Below, piece after piece: positions 1 to 8,144 of a stretch of 64,000 bases of DNA. Numbering within the stretch: position 1 is the stretch's first letter; the number at the start of each line of letters is the position of its first letter. The position numbers were made by a program, and so were the translations under genes. Origin of the DNA: Azospirillum sp. 412522 (GTDB lineage Bacteria > Pseudomonadota > Alphaproteobacteria > Azospirillales > Azospirillaceae); the NCBI RefSeq assembly GCF_019805165.1, contig NZ_RWIJ01000009.1:182058-246057 (forward strand), in the 5' to 3' direction. The notes under the pieces are model-generated. The model worked only from the letters and a program-made list of their open reading frames with translations. It was not told the origin of the DNA and did no database searches.

Positions 1-641
1 GGATCGGCCATGCCGCCGCGGGCGCGCGGGTGGTCGGGCTCGACCGCGTCGCGGCGCCGGACGGCGATGCCGACTGGGTGGTCTGCGACCTCGCCGAGGA
101 GGCGCCGGTCGTCGCGGCGGTGGCGGCTGCTGTGGACCGGCTGGGCGGTCTGGACGTGCTGGTCAATTGCGCCGGCATCGAGATCGACGCGCCGCTGGCG
201 GACATCGACATCGCCGACATGGACCGCATGTATGCCGTCAATATCCGCGGGCCGATCCTGGTCGCGCGGGAGGCGCTGAAGGCGATGGGGGAGGGCGGGC
301 GCATCATCAACATCGCTTCCGAACTCGCCTATCTCGGCCGCCGGGGAGCATCGGGATACTGCGCGACCAAGGGCGCCATGCTGTCGCTGACCCGGTCCTG
401 GGCGCGGGAACTGGCTCCCGGCATCCTGGTCAACGCGGTGGCGCCCGGACCCATCGACACGCCGCTGCTGGGCTACGGACGCATGACCGACGCGCAGCGG
501 GCCGTCGAGACCGACAACCCCCTGGGCCGGATCGGCCGTCCGGAGGAGGTCGCCGCGGCGATCGTCTTCCTGGCCTCCCCGGCCGCGAGCTTCACAACCG
601 GGCAATGCCTCAGCGTCGATGGCGGCGCGGCGATGCACTGA
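1..641 (+). CDS. SDR-family oxidoreductase (5' end outside window)
   Basis: NAD(P)-dependent short-chain dehydrogenase. The reading frame is open from base 3 and has no start in the window, so the N-terminus with the glycine-rich cofactor loop is missing. What remains begins in the Rossmann fold (AAGARVVGLDR, whose Asp after beta-2 favours NAD(H)). It then shows an NCAG motif, a catalytic Ser in IASELAYLG, the YxxxK pair as YCATK, a PG loop and the usual C-terminal VDGG. The substrate is unknown. It ends 16 bases before the creatininase-like gene and is probably co-transcribed with it. The family call is firm; any role in guanidino or amide catabolism is inferred from neighbours only. Confidence 0.88.
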   Translation, partial: IGHAAAGARVVGLDRVAAPDGDADWVVCDLAEEAPVVAAVAAAVDRLGGLDVLVNCAGIEIDAPLADIDIADMDRMYAVNIRGPILVAREALKAMGEGGRIINIASELAYLGRRGASGYCATKGAMLSLTRSWARELAPGILVNAVAPGPIDTPLLGYGRMTDAQRAVETDNPLGRIGRPEEVAAAIVFLASPAASFTTGQCLSVDGGAAMH

Positions 642-657
642 GAAGGATCTGGAACCC

Positions 658-1446
658 ATGGTCGACAGCGTCTTCATGGCCGAGCTGAGCTGGCCGGAGT
701 TTGCCGCCAAGGTGAAGGAGGGCGTCATCGTCTTCCTGCCGCTGGGCGCCACCGAACAGCACGGGCCGCACATGGCGATGAACGTGGACGTCGTGCTGCC
801 CACCGCCGTCTGCGAGCGGGTGGCGCGCAACGTCGGCGGCATCGTCGCTCCGCCCGTCCCCTATGGCTACAAGTCGCAGCCGCGCTCCGGCGGCGGCGAG
901 GGCTTCCCCGGCACCACCAGCCTCGACGCCCACACCTTCTCCCTGGTGGTGCGCGACGTCATCCGCAGCCTGGGCCATGACGGGGTGCGCAATCTCGTCG
1001 TGGTGATCGGCCATTTCGAGAACGCCTGGCCCTCGGTCGAGGGGGTGCATCTGGCCCTGCGCGAGCTGCGGCGCGACGGCATCGACGACATGCAGGTGAT
1101 GCGCCTGGAATATTGGGATTTCGTCGGCCGCGACACGCTGGACACGCTGTTCCCGGACGGATTCCCCGGAACCGATCTGGAGCACGCCAGTTTGCTGGAG
1201 ACGTCGCTGATGCTCCTCCTGCGCCCGGATCTGGTGGATATGGACAAGGTGCCGACGGACGGTCCGGCGCGCTTCCCGACCTACGACCGCTACCCGGTGC
1301 CGGAGGGCTTCGTTCCGGCGTCCGGCGTCCTGGCCCGCGCGCAGGGCGCATCGGCCGAAAAGGGCCGGCTTCTCCTGGACGACCATGTCGCCCGCATCAC
1401 CAAGGCGGTCGCGTCGGAATTCGGCCGGCCGGAAACCGGAGTTTGA
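658..1446 (+). CDS. creatininase-family amidohydrolase
   Basis: Metal-dependent amidohydrolase of the creatininase family, 262 residues, the usual size. Visible are the N-terminal metal site LPLGATEQHGPH and a GHFEN motif followed by an EGVHLALREL helix. GHxEN is the form I associate with true creatininase rather than the GHGGN of many paralogues. A later ETSLML segment also fits. ATG 658 is chosen because AGAAGGA lies upstream; an in-frame ATG at 619 would overlap the SDR gene. It ends 7 bases before the ureohydrolase gene, so the two are probably translationally coupled. Likely substrates are creatinine or another cyclic amide. The precise substrate is not determined by sequence alone. Confidence 0.85.
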   Translation: MVDSVFMAELSWPEFAAKVKEGVIVFLPLGATEQHGPHMAMNVDVVLPTAVCERVARNVGGIVAPPVPYGYKSQPRSGGGEGFPGTTSLDAHTFSLVVRDVIRSLGHDGVRNLVVVIGHFENAWPSVEGVHLALRELRRDGIDDMQVMRLEYWDFVGRDTLDTLFPDGFPGTDLEHASLLETSLMLLLRPDLVDMDKVPTDGPARFPTYDRYPVPEGFVPASGVLARAQGASAEKGRLLLDDHVARITKAVASEFGRPETGV

Positions 1447-1453
1447 CCGCAGA

Positions 1454-2464
1454 ATGACCGAGCAGAAATTCCAGCCCCTCGATTCCGGCACCGTTCCCCG
1501 CTTCGCCGGGCTGCCGACCTTCATGCGGCTTCCCGTCGCGCGGCCGGAGGAGGTCGACGTCGCCCTGGTCGGCTTGCCCTTCGACGGCGGGACGACGAAC
1601 CGACCGGGCACGCGCCACGGGCCTCGCGAGGTCCGCAACCAGTCGAGCCTGGTGCGCCGCGTCCATCACGTCACCGGGGTGTCCCCGTTCGATCTCGTCC
1701 GCGTCGCCGACTGCGGCGACGCCCCGATCAATCCGCTGGACCTCAATGAAAGCCTGGAAAGCATCGGCGGCTTCTTCGACGGCATCCGCCGGGCCGGCGC
1801 GACGCCCCTGACGGTCGGCGGCGACCACCTGATCACGCTGCCCATCCTGCGGGGGCTGGTGACGGACGGTCCGGTCGGCCTGATCCACTTCGATGCCCAT
1901 TCCGACACCTACGACAGCTTTTTCGGCAACCGCTACAACCACGGCACGCCTTTCCGGCGGGCGGTGGAGGAGGGGCTGCTCGACCCGAAGCGCATGGTCC
2001 AGATCGGCTTGCGCGGCGCGATCTCCGACGCGTCCAATTACGACTTCGCGCGGGCGGCCGGCATCCGCCTGATCTTCATCGAGGAGTTCATCAAGCGCGG
2101 TCCCGAGGACGTCATGGCCGAAGCGCGGTCGATCGTCGGCGACCAGGCGACCTACCTGACCTTCGACATCGATGTCCTTGATCCCTCCTTCGCGCCCGGC
2201 ACCGGCACGCCGGAAATCGGCGGCATGTCGACGCGCGAGGCGCAGGCCATGCTCCGCCTCGCGCGTGGCCTGAACCTGATCGGCGCCGATCTGGTCGAGG
2301 TCTCGCCGCCCTTCGATCCGTCCGGCCTGACGGCGATCACCGCGTCGACTTTGCTCTTCGAGCTGTTGTGCGTTCTTGCCGATTCCGTTGCAAGGCGGGA
2401 TGGGGGGACTGATGCCGATCCGGCACTCCGGCCTCAGCGCAAGCCGGAGGGGCCTCGCATATAA
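1454..2464 (+). CDS. agmatinase/arginase-family ureohydrolase
   Basis: Mn-dependent ureohydrolase, 336 residues, that releases urea from a guanidino compound. All metal motifs are intact: GGDH at about residues 122-125, DAHSD at 147-151 and DIDVLDP from 238. Agmatinase is the nearest named function, but guanidinobutyrase, guanidinopropionase and similar enzymes share these motifs. ATG 1454 is used; an upstream in-frame ATG at 1385 would overlap the creatininase-like gene by more than 60 bases. Being directly downstream of a creatininase-type enzyme suggests a pathway for guanidino or cyclic guanidine nitrogen. That pairing is inference. A strong hairpin follows the stop codon. Confidence 0.88.
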   Translation: MTEQKFQPLDSGTVPRFAGLPTFMRLPVARPEEVDVALVGLPFDGGTTNRPGTRHGPREVRNQSSLVRRVHHVTGVSPFDLVRVADCGDAPINPLDLNESLESIGGFFDGIRRAGATPLTVGGDHLITLPILRGLVTDGPVGLIHFDAHSDTYDSFFGNRYNHGTPFRRAVEEGLLDPKRMVQIGLRGAISDASNYDFARAAGIRLIFIEEFIKRGPEDVMAEARSIVGDQATYLTFDIDVLDPSFAPGTGTPEIGGMSTREAQAMLRLARGLNLIGADLVEVSPPFDPSGLTAITASTLLFELLCVLADSVARRDGGTDADPALRPQRKPEGPRI

Positions 2465-2468
2465 TGGC

Positions 2469-2494
2469 GTTCCGGCCGGTATGCCGGCCGGAAC
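2469..2494. terminator. hairpin between convergent genes
   Basis: Perfect 11-bp inverted repeat (arms GTTCCGGCCGG and CCGGCCGGAAC) with a TATG loop, five bases after the ureohydrolase stop and before the convergent choX gene. There is no long T-tract on either side, so it may work with Rho or only as a transcript end stabiliser. Confidence 0.55.
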
Positions 2495-2570
2495 CATGAC
2501 GGAAAGCGGGCCCGGATCCATGTGCGCACTGCCGCCAGCATGACTGTTCGTTTCCCTTCGCCTGCTCGTG

Positions 2571-3572
2571 TCACTTCAGGTCCAATGCCGTACGCACCGC
2601 CGGAGCGGCGTCCTTGCCGTCACGGGTCGACACGCCGGCCAGCCAGGGGCCGAGGAGGTCGGCATGCGCCTTCAGGTAGCCGACCGCGGCGTCCTTGGGC
2701 GTTTTCTTGTCTTCCGAGATGGCGGCCATGATCTCGTTCTCCATCCCGACGGTGAAGGCAAGCTGGCTGAACAGGCGGTGGACATTCGTGCATTCGTTGC
2801 CGTAGCCCCGCCGGGACAGCGTGTTGACCGTGGTGCTGCCGTAGTTCGGCCCGAAATAGGCGTCGCCGCCGCTGAGGTAGGTCATGTCGATCCGGGTGTT
2901 CATCGGGTGCGGCTGCCAGCCGAGGAAGACCACCCAGTCCTTGCTGCGCGTCCGGCGCAGCGCCTGGGTCAGCATGGCCTGCTCACTCGATTCGACCAGC
3001 GTCCAGCCCTCCAATCCGAAGTCCTTCTTGTCGAGCATGCGCTTGATGATCTGGTTCGCCGGCGCGCCCGGCTCGATCCCGTATATCTTCTTTTCGAACC
3101 GGTCGCCGAAACGGGCGAGGTCGGCAAAGCTGCGCACGCCGGCATCGGCCACCGCGGTCGGCACCGCCAGGGTGAACTTTGCGTTTTCCAGGTTCGGGCG
3201 GACGATCTCGACGGAATTCTCGGCGATCAGCTTGTCGAGAAAGGTGGATTGGGCCGGCATCCAATTGCCGAGAAAGACGTCGATCTGCCCGGTCTTCAGC
3301 CCCTGGAAGATGATCGGGACGGCGACGGTCTCGATCTTCTGCTGGTAGCCCAGCGCGCCCAGCAGCGCCCCCGTCACCGCATTGGTTGCGGTGATGTCCA
3401 TCCAGCCGGGATCGGCCATCCTCACCGTCTGGCAACTGGCCGCTTCTTCTGCCGATGCCGCCGGCAGGCCGGCCGCCATCCCGATCAAGGCCACCATGCC
3501 GGCCAGGGCCGCGCGTCTCATCGCCAAGCTGGCAGTTGCCAGACCGCCTACCGCAACCTCCAATGCACGCAT
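2571..3572 (-). CDS. choX: choline ABC transporter substrate-binding protein
   Basis: Periplasmic choline-binding protein of the ChoX/ProX type, 333 residues. It has a signal peptide with the hydrophobic stretch at about residues 24-38 and cleavage near ASA-EE. The mature start CQTVRMADPGWMDITATNA closely resembles rhizobial ChoX. Aromatic residues of the cation-pi ligand cage appear as WMDI, GNWMP and GWQPHP. The start at 3572 is backed by a strong AGGAGG-type ribosome site. It follows betC by 54 bases and is probably in the same operon, capturing choline or choline-O-sulfate. No choW/choV permease or ATPase genes are nearby, so it is an orphan binding protein that must use a transporter encoded elsewhere. 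Confidence 0.9.
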   Translation of the reverse strand: MRALEVAVGGLATASLAMRRAALAGMVALIGMAAGLPAASAEEAASCQTVRMADPGWMDITATNAVTGALLGALGYQQKIETVAVPIIFQGLKTGQIDVFLGNWMPAQSTFLDKLIAENSVEIVRPNLENAKFTLAVPTAVADAGVRSFADLARFGDRFEKKIYGIEPGAPANQIIKRMLDKKDFGLEGWTLVESSEQAMLTQALRRTRSKDWVVFLGWQPHPMNTRIDMTYLSGGDAYFGPNYGSTTVNTLSRRGYGNECTNVHRLFSQLAFTVGMENEIMAAISEDKKTPKDAAVGYLKAHADLLGPWLAGVSTRDGKDAAPAVRTALDLK

Positions 3573-3626
3573 GCTGCTTTCCCTCCTGCCGGGTGATGGT
3601 CGACATCGGCACGCTGGCGCGCCGTC

Positions 3627-5183
3627 CTATTCCACAGGGATGCGCGGGCGCGGGAAGCGCGCCATGGTTTCCAGATCGTCGAGATCCAGATGGTTGCGCA
3701 TATAGCTGGTGCCCGCGTCGGTGAAGGGCTGGAAATCCCAGGGACGGTGCCGCCCCTGCCGCAGAGCGTCGGCCACCAGGAGCCGGCGCTGCTGGCTGGC
3801 GACGACCTCCTCATGCAGGCGCGTCAGGTTCCAGCGCTGTTCGACCTCGGCGCGGTAGCGTCGTACGGCTTCGGCCGCCACCGGATCGGCGGCCGGCCGC
3901 TCCGCCCGGTTCACCAGCTCGTCCGGATCGTCGAGCAGGTTGTAGAGCTGGTCGGGATCGGCAGGCGAGTGGATGAATTTGTCGGGGCCGCGCCGGATCA
4001 TCACGATCGGGGCCAAGGCGCCCTCGCCCAGATATTCGCCGATCACCTCGTCATGGCCGCCGCTGCGCTGCAGGTGCGGCAGCAGGCTGCGCCCGTCGAT
4101 CGGCGTCCGCAAGCCCGGCGCCGCCCCGTCATGGGCGAGGTCGACCAGGGTCGGCAGCAGATCCATCGACGAGACGGAGGCGGCGACCCGCCCGGCCTGG
4201 AACCAGCCGGGCGTCCGGATGATCAGCGGGATGCGGCAGGCGGACTCGAAGAAGCTCATCTTGTACCACAATCCGCGTTCGCCCAGCATATCGCCATGGT
4301 CGGACAGCAGGACGATGATGGTGTCCTCGGCCAGCCCTGTTTCCTCCAGCACGCCCAGGAGCCGGCCGATCTGGTCGTCCACGTAGGAGACGGCGCCGTA
4401 ATAGGCGCGGCGGGCGTTGTGGATCTGCCGTTCGCTGAGCGGCATCTCGTCCATCGCGCAGACATGGCGCAGCCGCCGCGAATGCGGGTCCATGACCTCC
4501 GGCGCCAGAGTGACGCGCGGCATCGGCACCTCCGCGTCCGTGTGGCGGTTCCAGTAGCGCTCGGTGATGGCGTAGGGGTCGTGCGGGTGGGTCAGCGACA
4601 CCACGAAGCCGAAGGGACGTTCCCGCCGGCCGCGGGCGAGGTCGTACAGCTTGCGCTCGGCGGTGAAGATCACCTCCTCGTCGAAGTCGAGCTGGTTGGT
4701 GCGCAGGCAGGGGCCGGCGTCGCGCACGGAGCTCATGTTGTGATACCAGCTCGGCCGCTCCGTCGGCCGGGTCCAGTCCGGAGTCCAGCCGAAATCGGCC
4801 GGATAGATGTCGGTGGTCAGCCGTTCCTCGAAGCCATGGAGCTGGTCGGCCCCGCAGAAATGCATCTTGCCGGACAGGATGGTCTGATAGCCGGCCAGCC
4901 GCAGGTAATGGGCGAAGGTGGGGACGGCCGACGGGAGTTCGGCGGCGTTGTCGTAGCCGCCGATCGCCGAAGGCAGCCGTCCCGACAGGAATACGTAGCG
5001 CGAGGGCGCGCAGAGCGGGCTGTTGCAGTAGGCGCTGTCGAACACCACGCCGCCCTCCGCCAGCCGATCGATATGCGGTGTCCGCACCGTCGGGTTGCCG
5101 TAGGCGCCAAGCGCCTGCGGGATCATTTGGTCAGCCATGAGGATGAGGATGTTGGGGCGCCGCGCCATATCCGCCTGCTTCAT
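3627..5183 (-). CDS. betC: choline-sulfatase
   Basis: Type I sulfatase that hydrolyses choline-O-sulfate to choline and sulfate, feeding glycine-betaine synthesis and sulfur supply. It has 518 residues, near the usual 500-515. The N-terminus shows the metal ligands in LMADQ. The sulfatase signature CAPSR lies at 58-62, and its cysteine becomes formylglycine. A later LLSDHGDMLGERG supplies further metal ligands. SAIGGYDNAAE and the long C-terminal WDFQPF region are typical of BetC. An alternative start at 5168 (MARRPN) has a better ribosome site (AGGCGG). There is no signal peptide, so the enzyme is cytoplasmic. It is divergent from a LysR regulator across a region with tandem dyad sites. Confidence 0.93.
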   Translation of the reverse strand: MKQADMARRPNILILMADQMIPQALGAYGNPTVRTPHIDRLAEGGVVFDSAYCNSPLCAPSRYVFLSGRLPSAIGGYDNAAELPSAVPTFAHYLRLAGYQTILSGKMHFCGADQLHGFEERLTTDIYPADFGWTPDWTRPTERPSWYHNMSSVRDAGPCLRTNQLDFDEEVIFTAERKLYDLARGRRERPFGFVVSLTHPHDPYAITERYWNRHTDAEVPMPRVTLAPEVMDPHSRRLRHVCAMDEMPLSERQIHNARRAYYGAVSYVDDQIGRLLGVLEETGLAEDTIIVLLSDHGDMLGERGLWYKMSFFESACRIPLIIRTPGWFQAGRVAASVSSMDLLPTLVDLAHDGAAPGLRTPIDGRSLLPHLQRSGGHDEVIGEYLGEGALAPIVMIRRGPDKFIHSPADPDQLYNLLDDPDELVNRAERPAADPVAAEAVRRYRAEVEQRWNLTRLHEEVVASQQRRLLVADALRQGRHRPWDFQPFTDAGTSYMRNHLDLDDLETMARFPRPRIPVE

Positions 5184-5191
5184 ACCGGTTG

Positions 5192-5226
5192 TGGACAGGC
5201 TGTTCGCTTTATGGACAGACTGTTCG
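5192..5226. promoter_or_regulatory. tandem dyad operator between betC and its LysR regulator
   Basis: Two copies of TGGACAGRCTGTTCG, at 5192-5206 and 5212-5226, start exactly 20 bases apart (about two helical turns). Each copy is an imperfect dyad (GGACAG / CTGTTC). The pair lies just upstream of the betC start and about 70-100 bases from the divergent regulator start. It is a good candidate binding site for that LysR protein. Confidence 0.55.
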
Positions 5227-5299
5227 ATGGGATGGAGTTTTGCGCACCCGGCAGGGGGCGTGAAGCCACTGTCTGGTCATGTCGGTATGAGATGTGCTC

Positions 5300-6256
5300 A
5301 TGGGAAAGGACCGTCTTCCGCCGCTGCGCACCCTGCTTTTCTTCGAGGCGGCCGGCCGGCTGCTCAGTTTCAGCGCTGCCGCCCGCGAGCTTGCCTGCAC
5401 CCAGTCGGCCGTCAGCCACCAGATCGGCTGGCTGGAGGCGGATTTGGGGACGACGCTGTTCCGCCGCCTCCACCGCGGGGTCGCGCTGACGTCAGACGGC
5501 GTGCGGCTCTATGAGGCGACGCGGGAGGCGCTGGACGGCATCGGCGATGCAGTGACCCACATCCGTGACAGGCAGCGGCCGGGCGTACTGACCGTCGCCA
5601 CCGATTTCGGCTTCGCCGCCGGCTGGCTGCTGCCGCGCCTTGGCGTCCTGCGCCAGCTGTTGCCCGAGCTGGACGTCCGGATCGTGACGATGCAAAGCGC
5701 AATCGACCTGCGCCGCGAGGCCGCGGACATCGCCATCACCTTCGGTCACGGCCATTGGTCCGGCTGCGAGGCGGAGCTTCTGTTCCCCGAACAGGTCCTG
5801 CCGGTCTGCAGCCCTGCTTTCCAGACGAGCCGCGCTCCGTTCGCCGCCGGAACCGCCGTCCCGGCCGATCTGGCGGGCCTGCCGCTTCTGCATCTGGAAA
5901 GCGGCAGGCCCGCCGCCTGGCTGTCCTGGGGAGACTGGTTCACCCTGCATGGGCTGGCGGTGCCGGCCGGCGGCCAGGATCTGACGTTCAACAATTACCC
6001 GCTTGTCCTGCAGGCTGCGCTGATGGGCCAAGGTGTGGCGCTGGGATGGACGCCGCTGATCGACGAGCTGATGCGGGACGGGCATCTGGTCGCCCTGCTT
6101 GAACGGCCGGTCCAGACGGAACGGGGCTATTTCCTCGTAACCGCCAGCCGGCGCAAGCCGGACGAGCGCCGCGACCGCTTCTGCCGCTGGGTGCTCGAGG
6201 AAAGCCGCCGGAGCGGCGACCGCAGGAACAACAGCCTGCCAGGTTTCCTTTCCTGA
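5300..6256 (+). CDS. LysR-family regulator of choline-sulfate use
   Basis: LysR-type regulator, about 318 residues. The N-terminal winged HTH is clear (FFEAAGRLLSFSAAARELACTQSAVSHQI), followed by the linker helix and a two-lobed effector domain. It lies divergently next to betC, the arrangement used by the choline-sulfate utilisation regulator. I therefore infer it controls betC-choX in response to choline or choline-O-sulfate. ATG 5300 is taken as start; a GTG at 5294 in the same frame is possible. The C-terminal tail (NNSLPGFLS) runs into the decayed end of another LysR gene on the opposite strand, so this tail may have been altered. Confidence 0.87.
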   Translation: MGKDRLPPLRTLLFFEAAGRLLSFSAAARELACTQSAVSHQIGWLEADLGTTLFRRLHRGVALTSDGVRLYEATREALDGIGDAVTHIRDRQRPGVLTVATDFGFAAGWLLPRLGVLRQLLPELDVRIVTMQSAIDLRREAADIAITFGHGHWSGCEAELLFPEQVLPVCSPAFQTSRAPFAAGTAVPADLAGLPLLHLESGRPAAWLSWGDWFTLHGLAVPAGGQDLTFNNYPLVLQAALMGQGVALGWTPLIDELMRDGHLVALLERPVQTERGYFLVTASRRKPDERRDRFCRWVLEESRRSGDRRNNSLPGFLS

Positions 6257-6495
6257 AAACGTCTCGACCAGAAGATCGATGAGAATCCGGACCTTCCTCG
6301 GGGTGTGCTGGCCTGGAGGCCGCACGACGTGAATACCCACGTCCGGCGGCAAGAAGCGCGTCATGATCGGCACGAGCCCGCCGGCCTCGACATAGGTTCG
6401 GCGAACCCGCATCCGTACGACCTGCACCTCGGCCACCACTCGGTCCAGGCGACGGCTCCCTGCCGTAACGGACGACGCAACGAAGGTGTTCCGCC
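6257..6495 (-). pseudogene. remnant of a LysR-family regulator (C-terminus only)
   Basis: Read on the minus strand, about 75 codons resemble the end of a LysR effector domain: EAGGLVPIMTRFLPPD, then IHVVRPPGQHTPRKVRILID and LLVETFSG. There is no DNA-binding part, since the gamma-glutamyltransferase gene starts where it should lie. There is also no stop codon where the family normally ends, and the frame runs on antisense through the neighbouring LysR gene. This is a truncated relic rather than a working gene. Confidence 0.6.
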
Positions 6496-6513
6496 CCGCA
6501 ACCCTCGGCGCCG

Positions 6514-8088
6514 TCAGTTCAGACTTGGCGCGCCCCCTGACGGAACCGCTTTGCCTTCGCCACGCGGATCATGGGCGCCGTAGAAGCTGTCTGCGTCGGT
6601 GAGTCCGACGGCGCCCGCCTGGCCGAAGATCGGCGACAAGGCCGGAAGGGGCGCCACCTCATGCCCCAGGGCGGCAAGAGCCCTGATCGCGGCCTCGCCG
6701 AGGGACGCTTCGATCTTGAGGCTGTCGCGGCTGTCGGAGAACGTTCTTCCCAGAAGGAAGCGCGGCTGGGCAAGCGCCTCCTCGGGCGTCATGCCGTAAT
6801 CGATCAGGCCGGTGAGCAGCACGGACAGGGTCTGCGGCTGGCCGTCCGCACCCTGGGTGCCGTAGAGAAGGCGAGGCTTCCCATCCTTCAGCGCGATGCC
6901 GGGATTCAGGGTATAGAAGGGGCGCTTGCCGGGCTTGATCTCGTTGCGGTCGCCGGGAACGGTCGAGAATGCCGCGCCGCGGTTCTGCCAGAGGATGCCG
7001 GTGTCGGCGATGAGGACACCGCTGCCCCAGTCGAAATAGGTGCTCTGCAGGACGCTCGCGCAGCGTCCCTGCTCGTCGGTCGCGGCGAAGTAGACGGTAT
7101 CGCCATGTTGGTAGGGATGGGGCCAGGGCAGCGCGCGTTCCGGATCGATGGCGGCGGCCTTGGCGGCCAGCCGCCGCGGATCGAGGAAGTCCCGGGGAAG
7201 CGGCTCGGAAAAATCGGGGTCGGCGATCAGCGGCCGGTCCAGGAAAACCCGCTTCACCGCTTCGACCAGCAGATGGTAACGGAGCGGACTTGTCGGGGGC
7301 AGGGCGGCCAGATCGAAGTTGGAGAGTATGCCCATGATCGCCAGCGTGGAAAGCCCCTGTGTCGGCGCCGGCGGCGCCAGCAGGGTCAGCCCGCGATAGT
7401 CCAGGCCGGCCGGATTCTCATCCCGCGTCCGGGTGGCCGCCAGATCCGCGGCACGGAGAGGGGAGCCGGCGGCGGCCAGTCCCTCGGCCAGTCGCTCGGC
7501 GAGCCGTCCGTCATAGAAGGACCGGGGGCCGTCCTCCGCCAGCAGGGAAAGGCTGCGGGCGAGGCCGGGCTGCCTGAAGAGGGCGCCGGGGACCGCGCCG
7601 AAATGATCGGCGAAGCCTTCCCACTGCGGGATCTCGTCGCGGCGGAAATCGAACCAGAACTGCTGCGAACGGCTGGGGACATAGCCGTCCCGGGCCAGGG
7701 CCACGGCGGGGGCGAGGAGGTCGGCGAAGCTTTGGATGCCGCCCCAGTGATCCGCGCTGTAGGCAAGGGCATGACCCCAGCTGTCGACCGCGCAGGCCGA
7801 GGTGACGGTCGAGGCCGGTCCGCGCAGGGGGATGGCAGAGTCATAGGCAGGGGGCGTCTCCGCCGCCTGTCCGATGCCGAGGAAGCAGCGCCGCCGTCCC
7901 TGACGGTCAGCCACCAGCCAGACCGCGTCGCCGCCGATCCCGCAGAAATGCGGCATGACGACGGACAGGCAGGCGGCGATGGCGACCGCCGCTTCGATGG
8001 CGGTACCGCCCCGCGCCAGAACGGCGGCACCGGCTTCGGAGGCCAGGGGATGCGGGCTGGTGACCATTCCGGGCTTGGCGGCGTTCAT
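6514..8088 (-). CDS. ggt: gamma-glutamyltransferase family protein
   Basis: Ntn-hydrolase of the gamma-glutamyltranspeptidase family, 524 residues, made as a proenzyme that cuts itself into two chains. The predicted cleavage and catalytic residue is Thr331 in the motif HGDTVYFAATDEQG. The N-terminus (PGMVTSPHPLASEAG) is the usual fold start and no signal peptide precedes it, so it is probably cytoplasmic, unlike the classical periplasmic enzyme. It is the last gene of a minus-strand operon after an ABC transporter. It may hydrolyse or build a gamma-glutamyl derivative of the imported compound, as in gamma-glutamylated amine routes. That role is inference. Confidence 0.88.
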   Translation of the reverse strand: MNAAKPGMVTSPHPLASEAGAAVLARGGTAIEAAVAIAACLSVVMPHFCGIGGDAVWLVADRQGRRRCFLGIGQAAETPPAYDSAIPLRGPASTVTSACAVDSWGHALAYSADHWGGIQSFADLLAPAVALARDGYVPSRSQQFWFDFRRDEIPQWEGFADHFGAVPGALFRQPGLARSLSLLAEDGPRSFYDGRLAERLAEGLAAAGSPLRAADLAATRTRDENPAGLDYRGLTLLAPPAPTQGLSTLAIMGILSNFDLAALPPTSPLRYHLLVEAVKRVFLDRPLIADPDFSEPLPRDFLDPRRLAAKAAAIDPERALPWPHPYQHGDTVYFAATDEQGRCASVLQSTYFDWGSGVLIADTGILWQNRGAAFSTVPGDRNEIKPGKRPFYTLNPGIALKDGKPRLLYGTQGADGQPQTLSVLLTGLIDYGMTPEEALAQPRFLLGRTFSDSRDSLKIEASLGEAAIRALAALGHEVAPLPALSPIFGQAGAVGLTDADSFYGAHDPRGEGKAVPSGGAPSLN

Positions 8089-8144
8089 CTCTTCCCCCTC
8101 TGGTGGAGCCCGGCCGTCGGTGCGGCCGGGCTTGGTGCCTGCTG

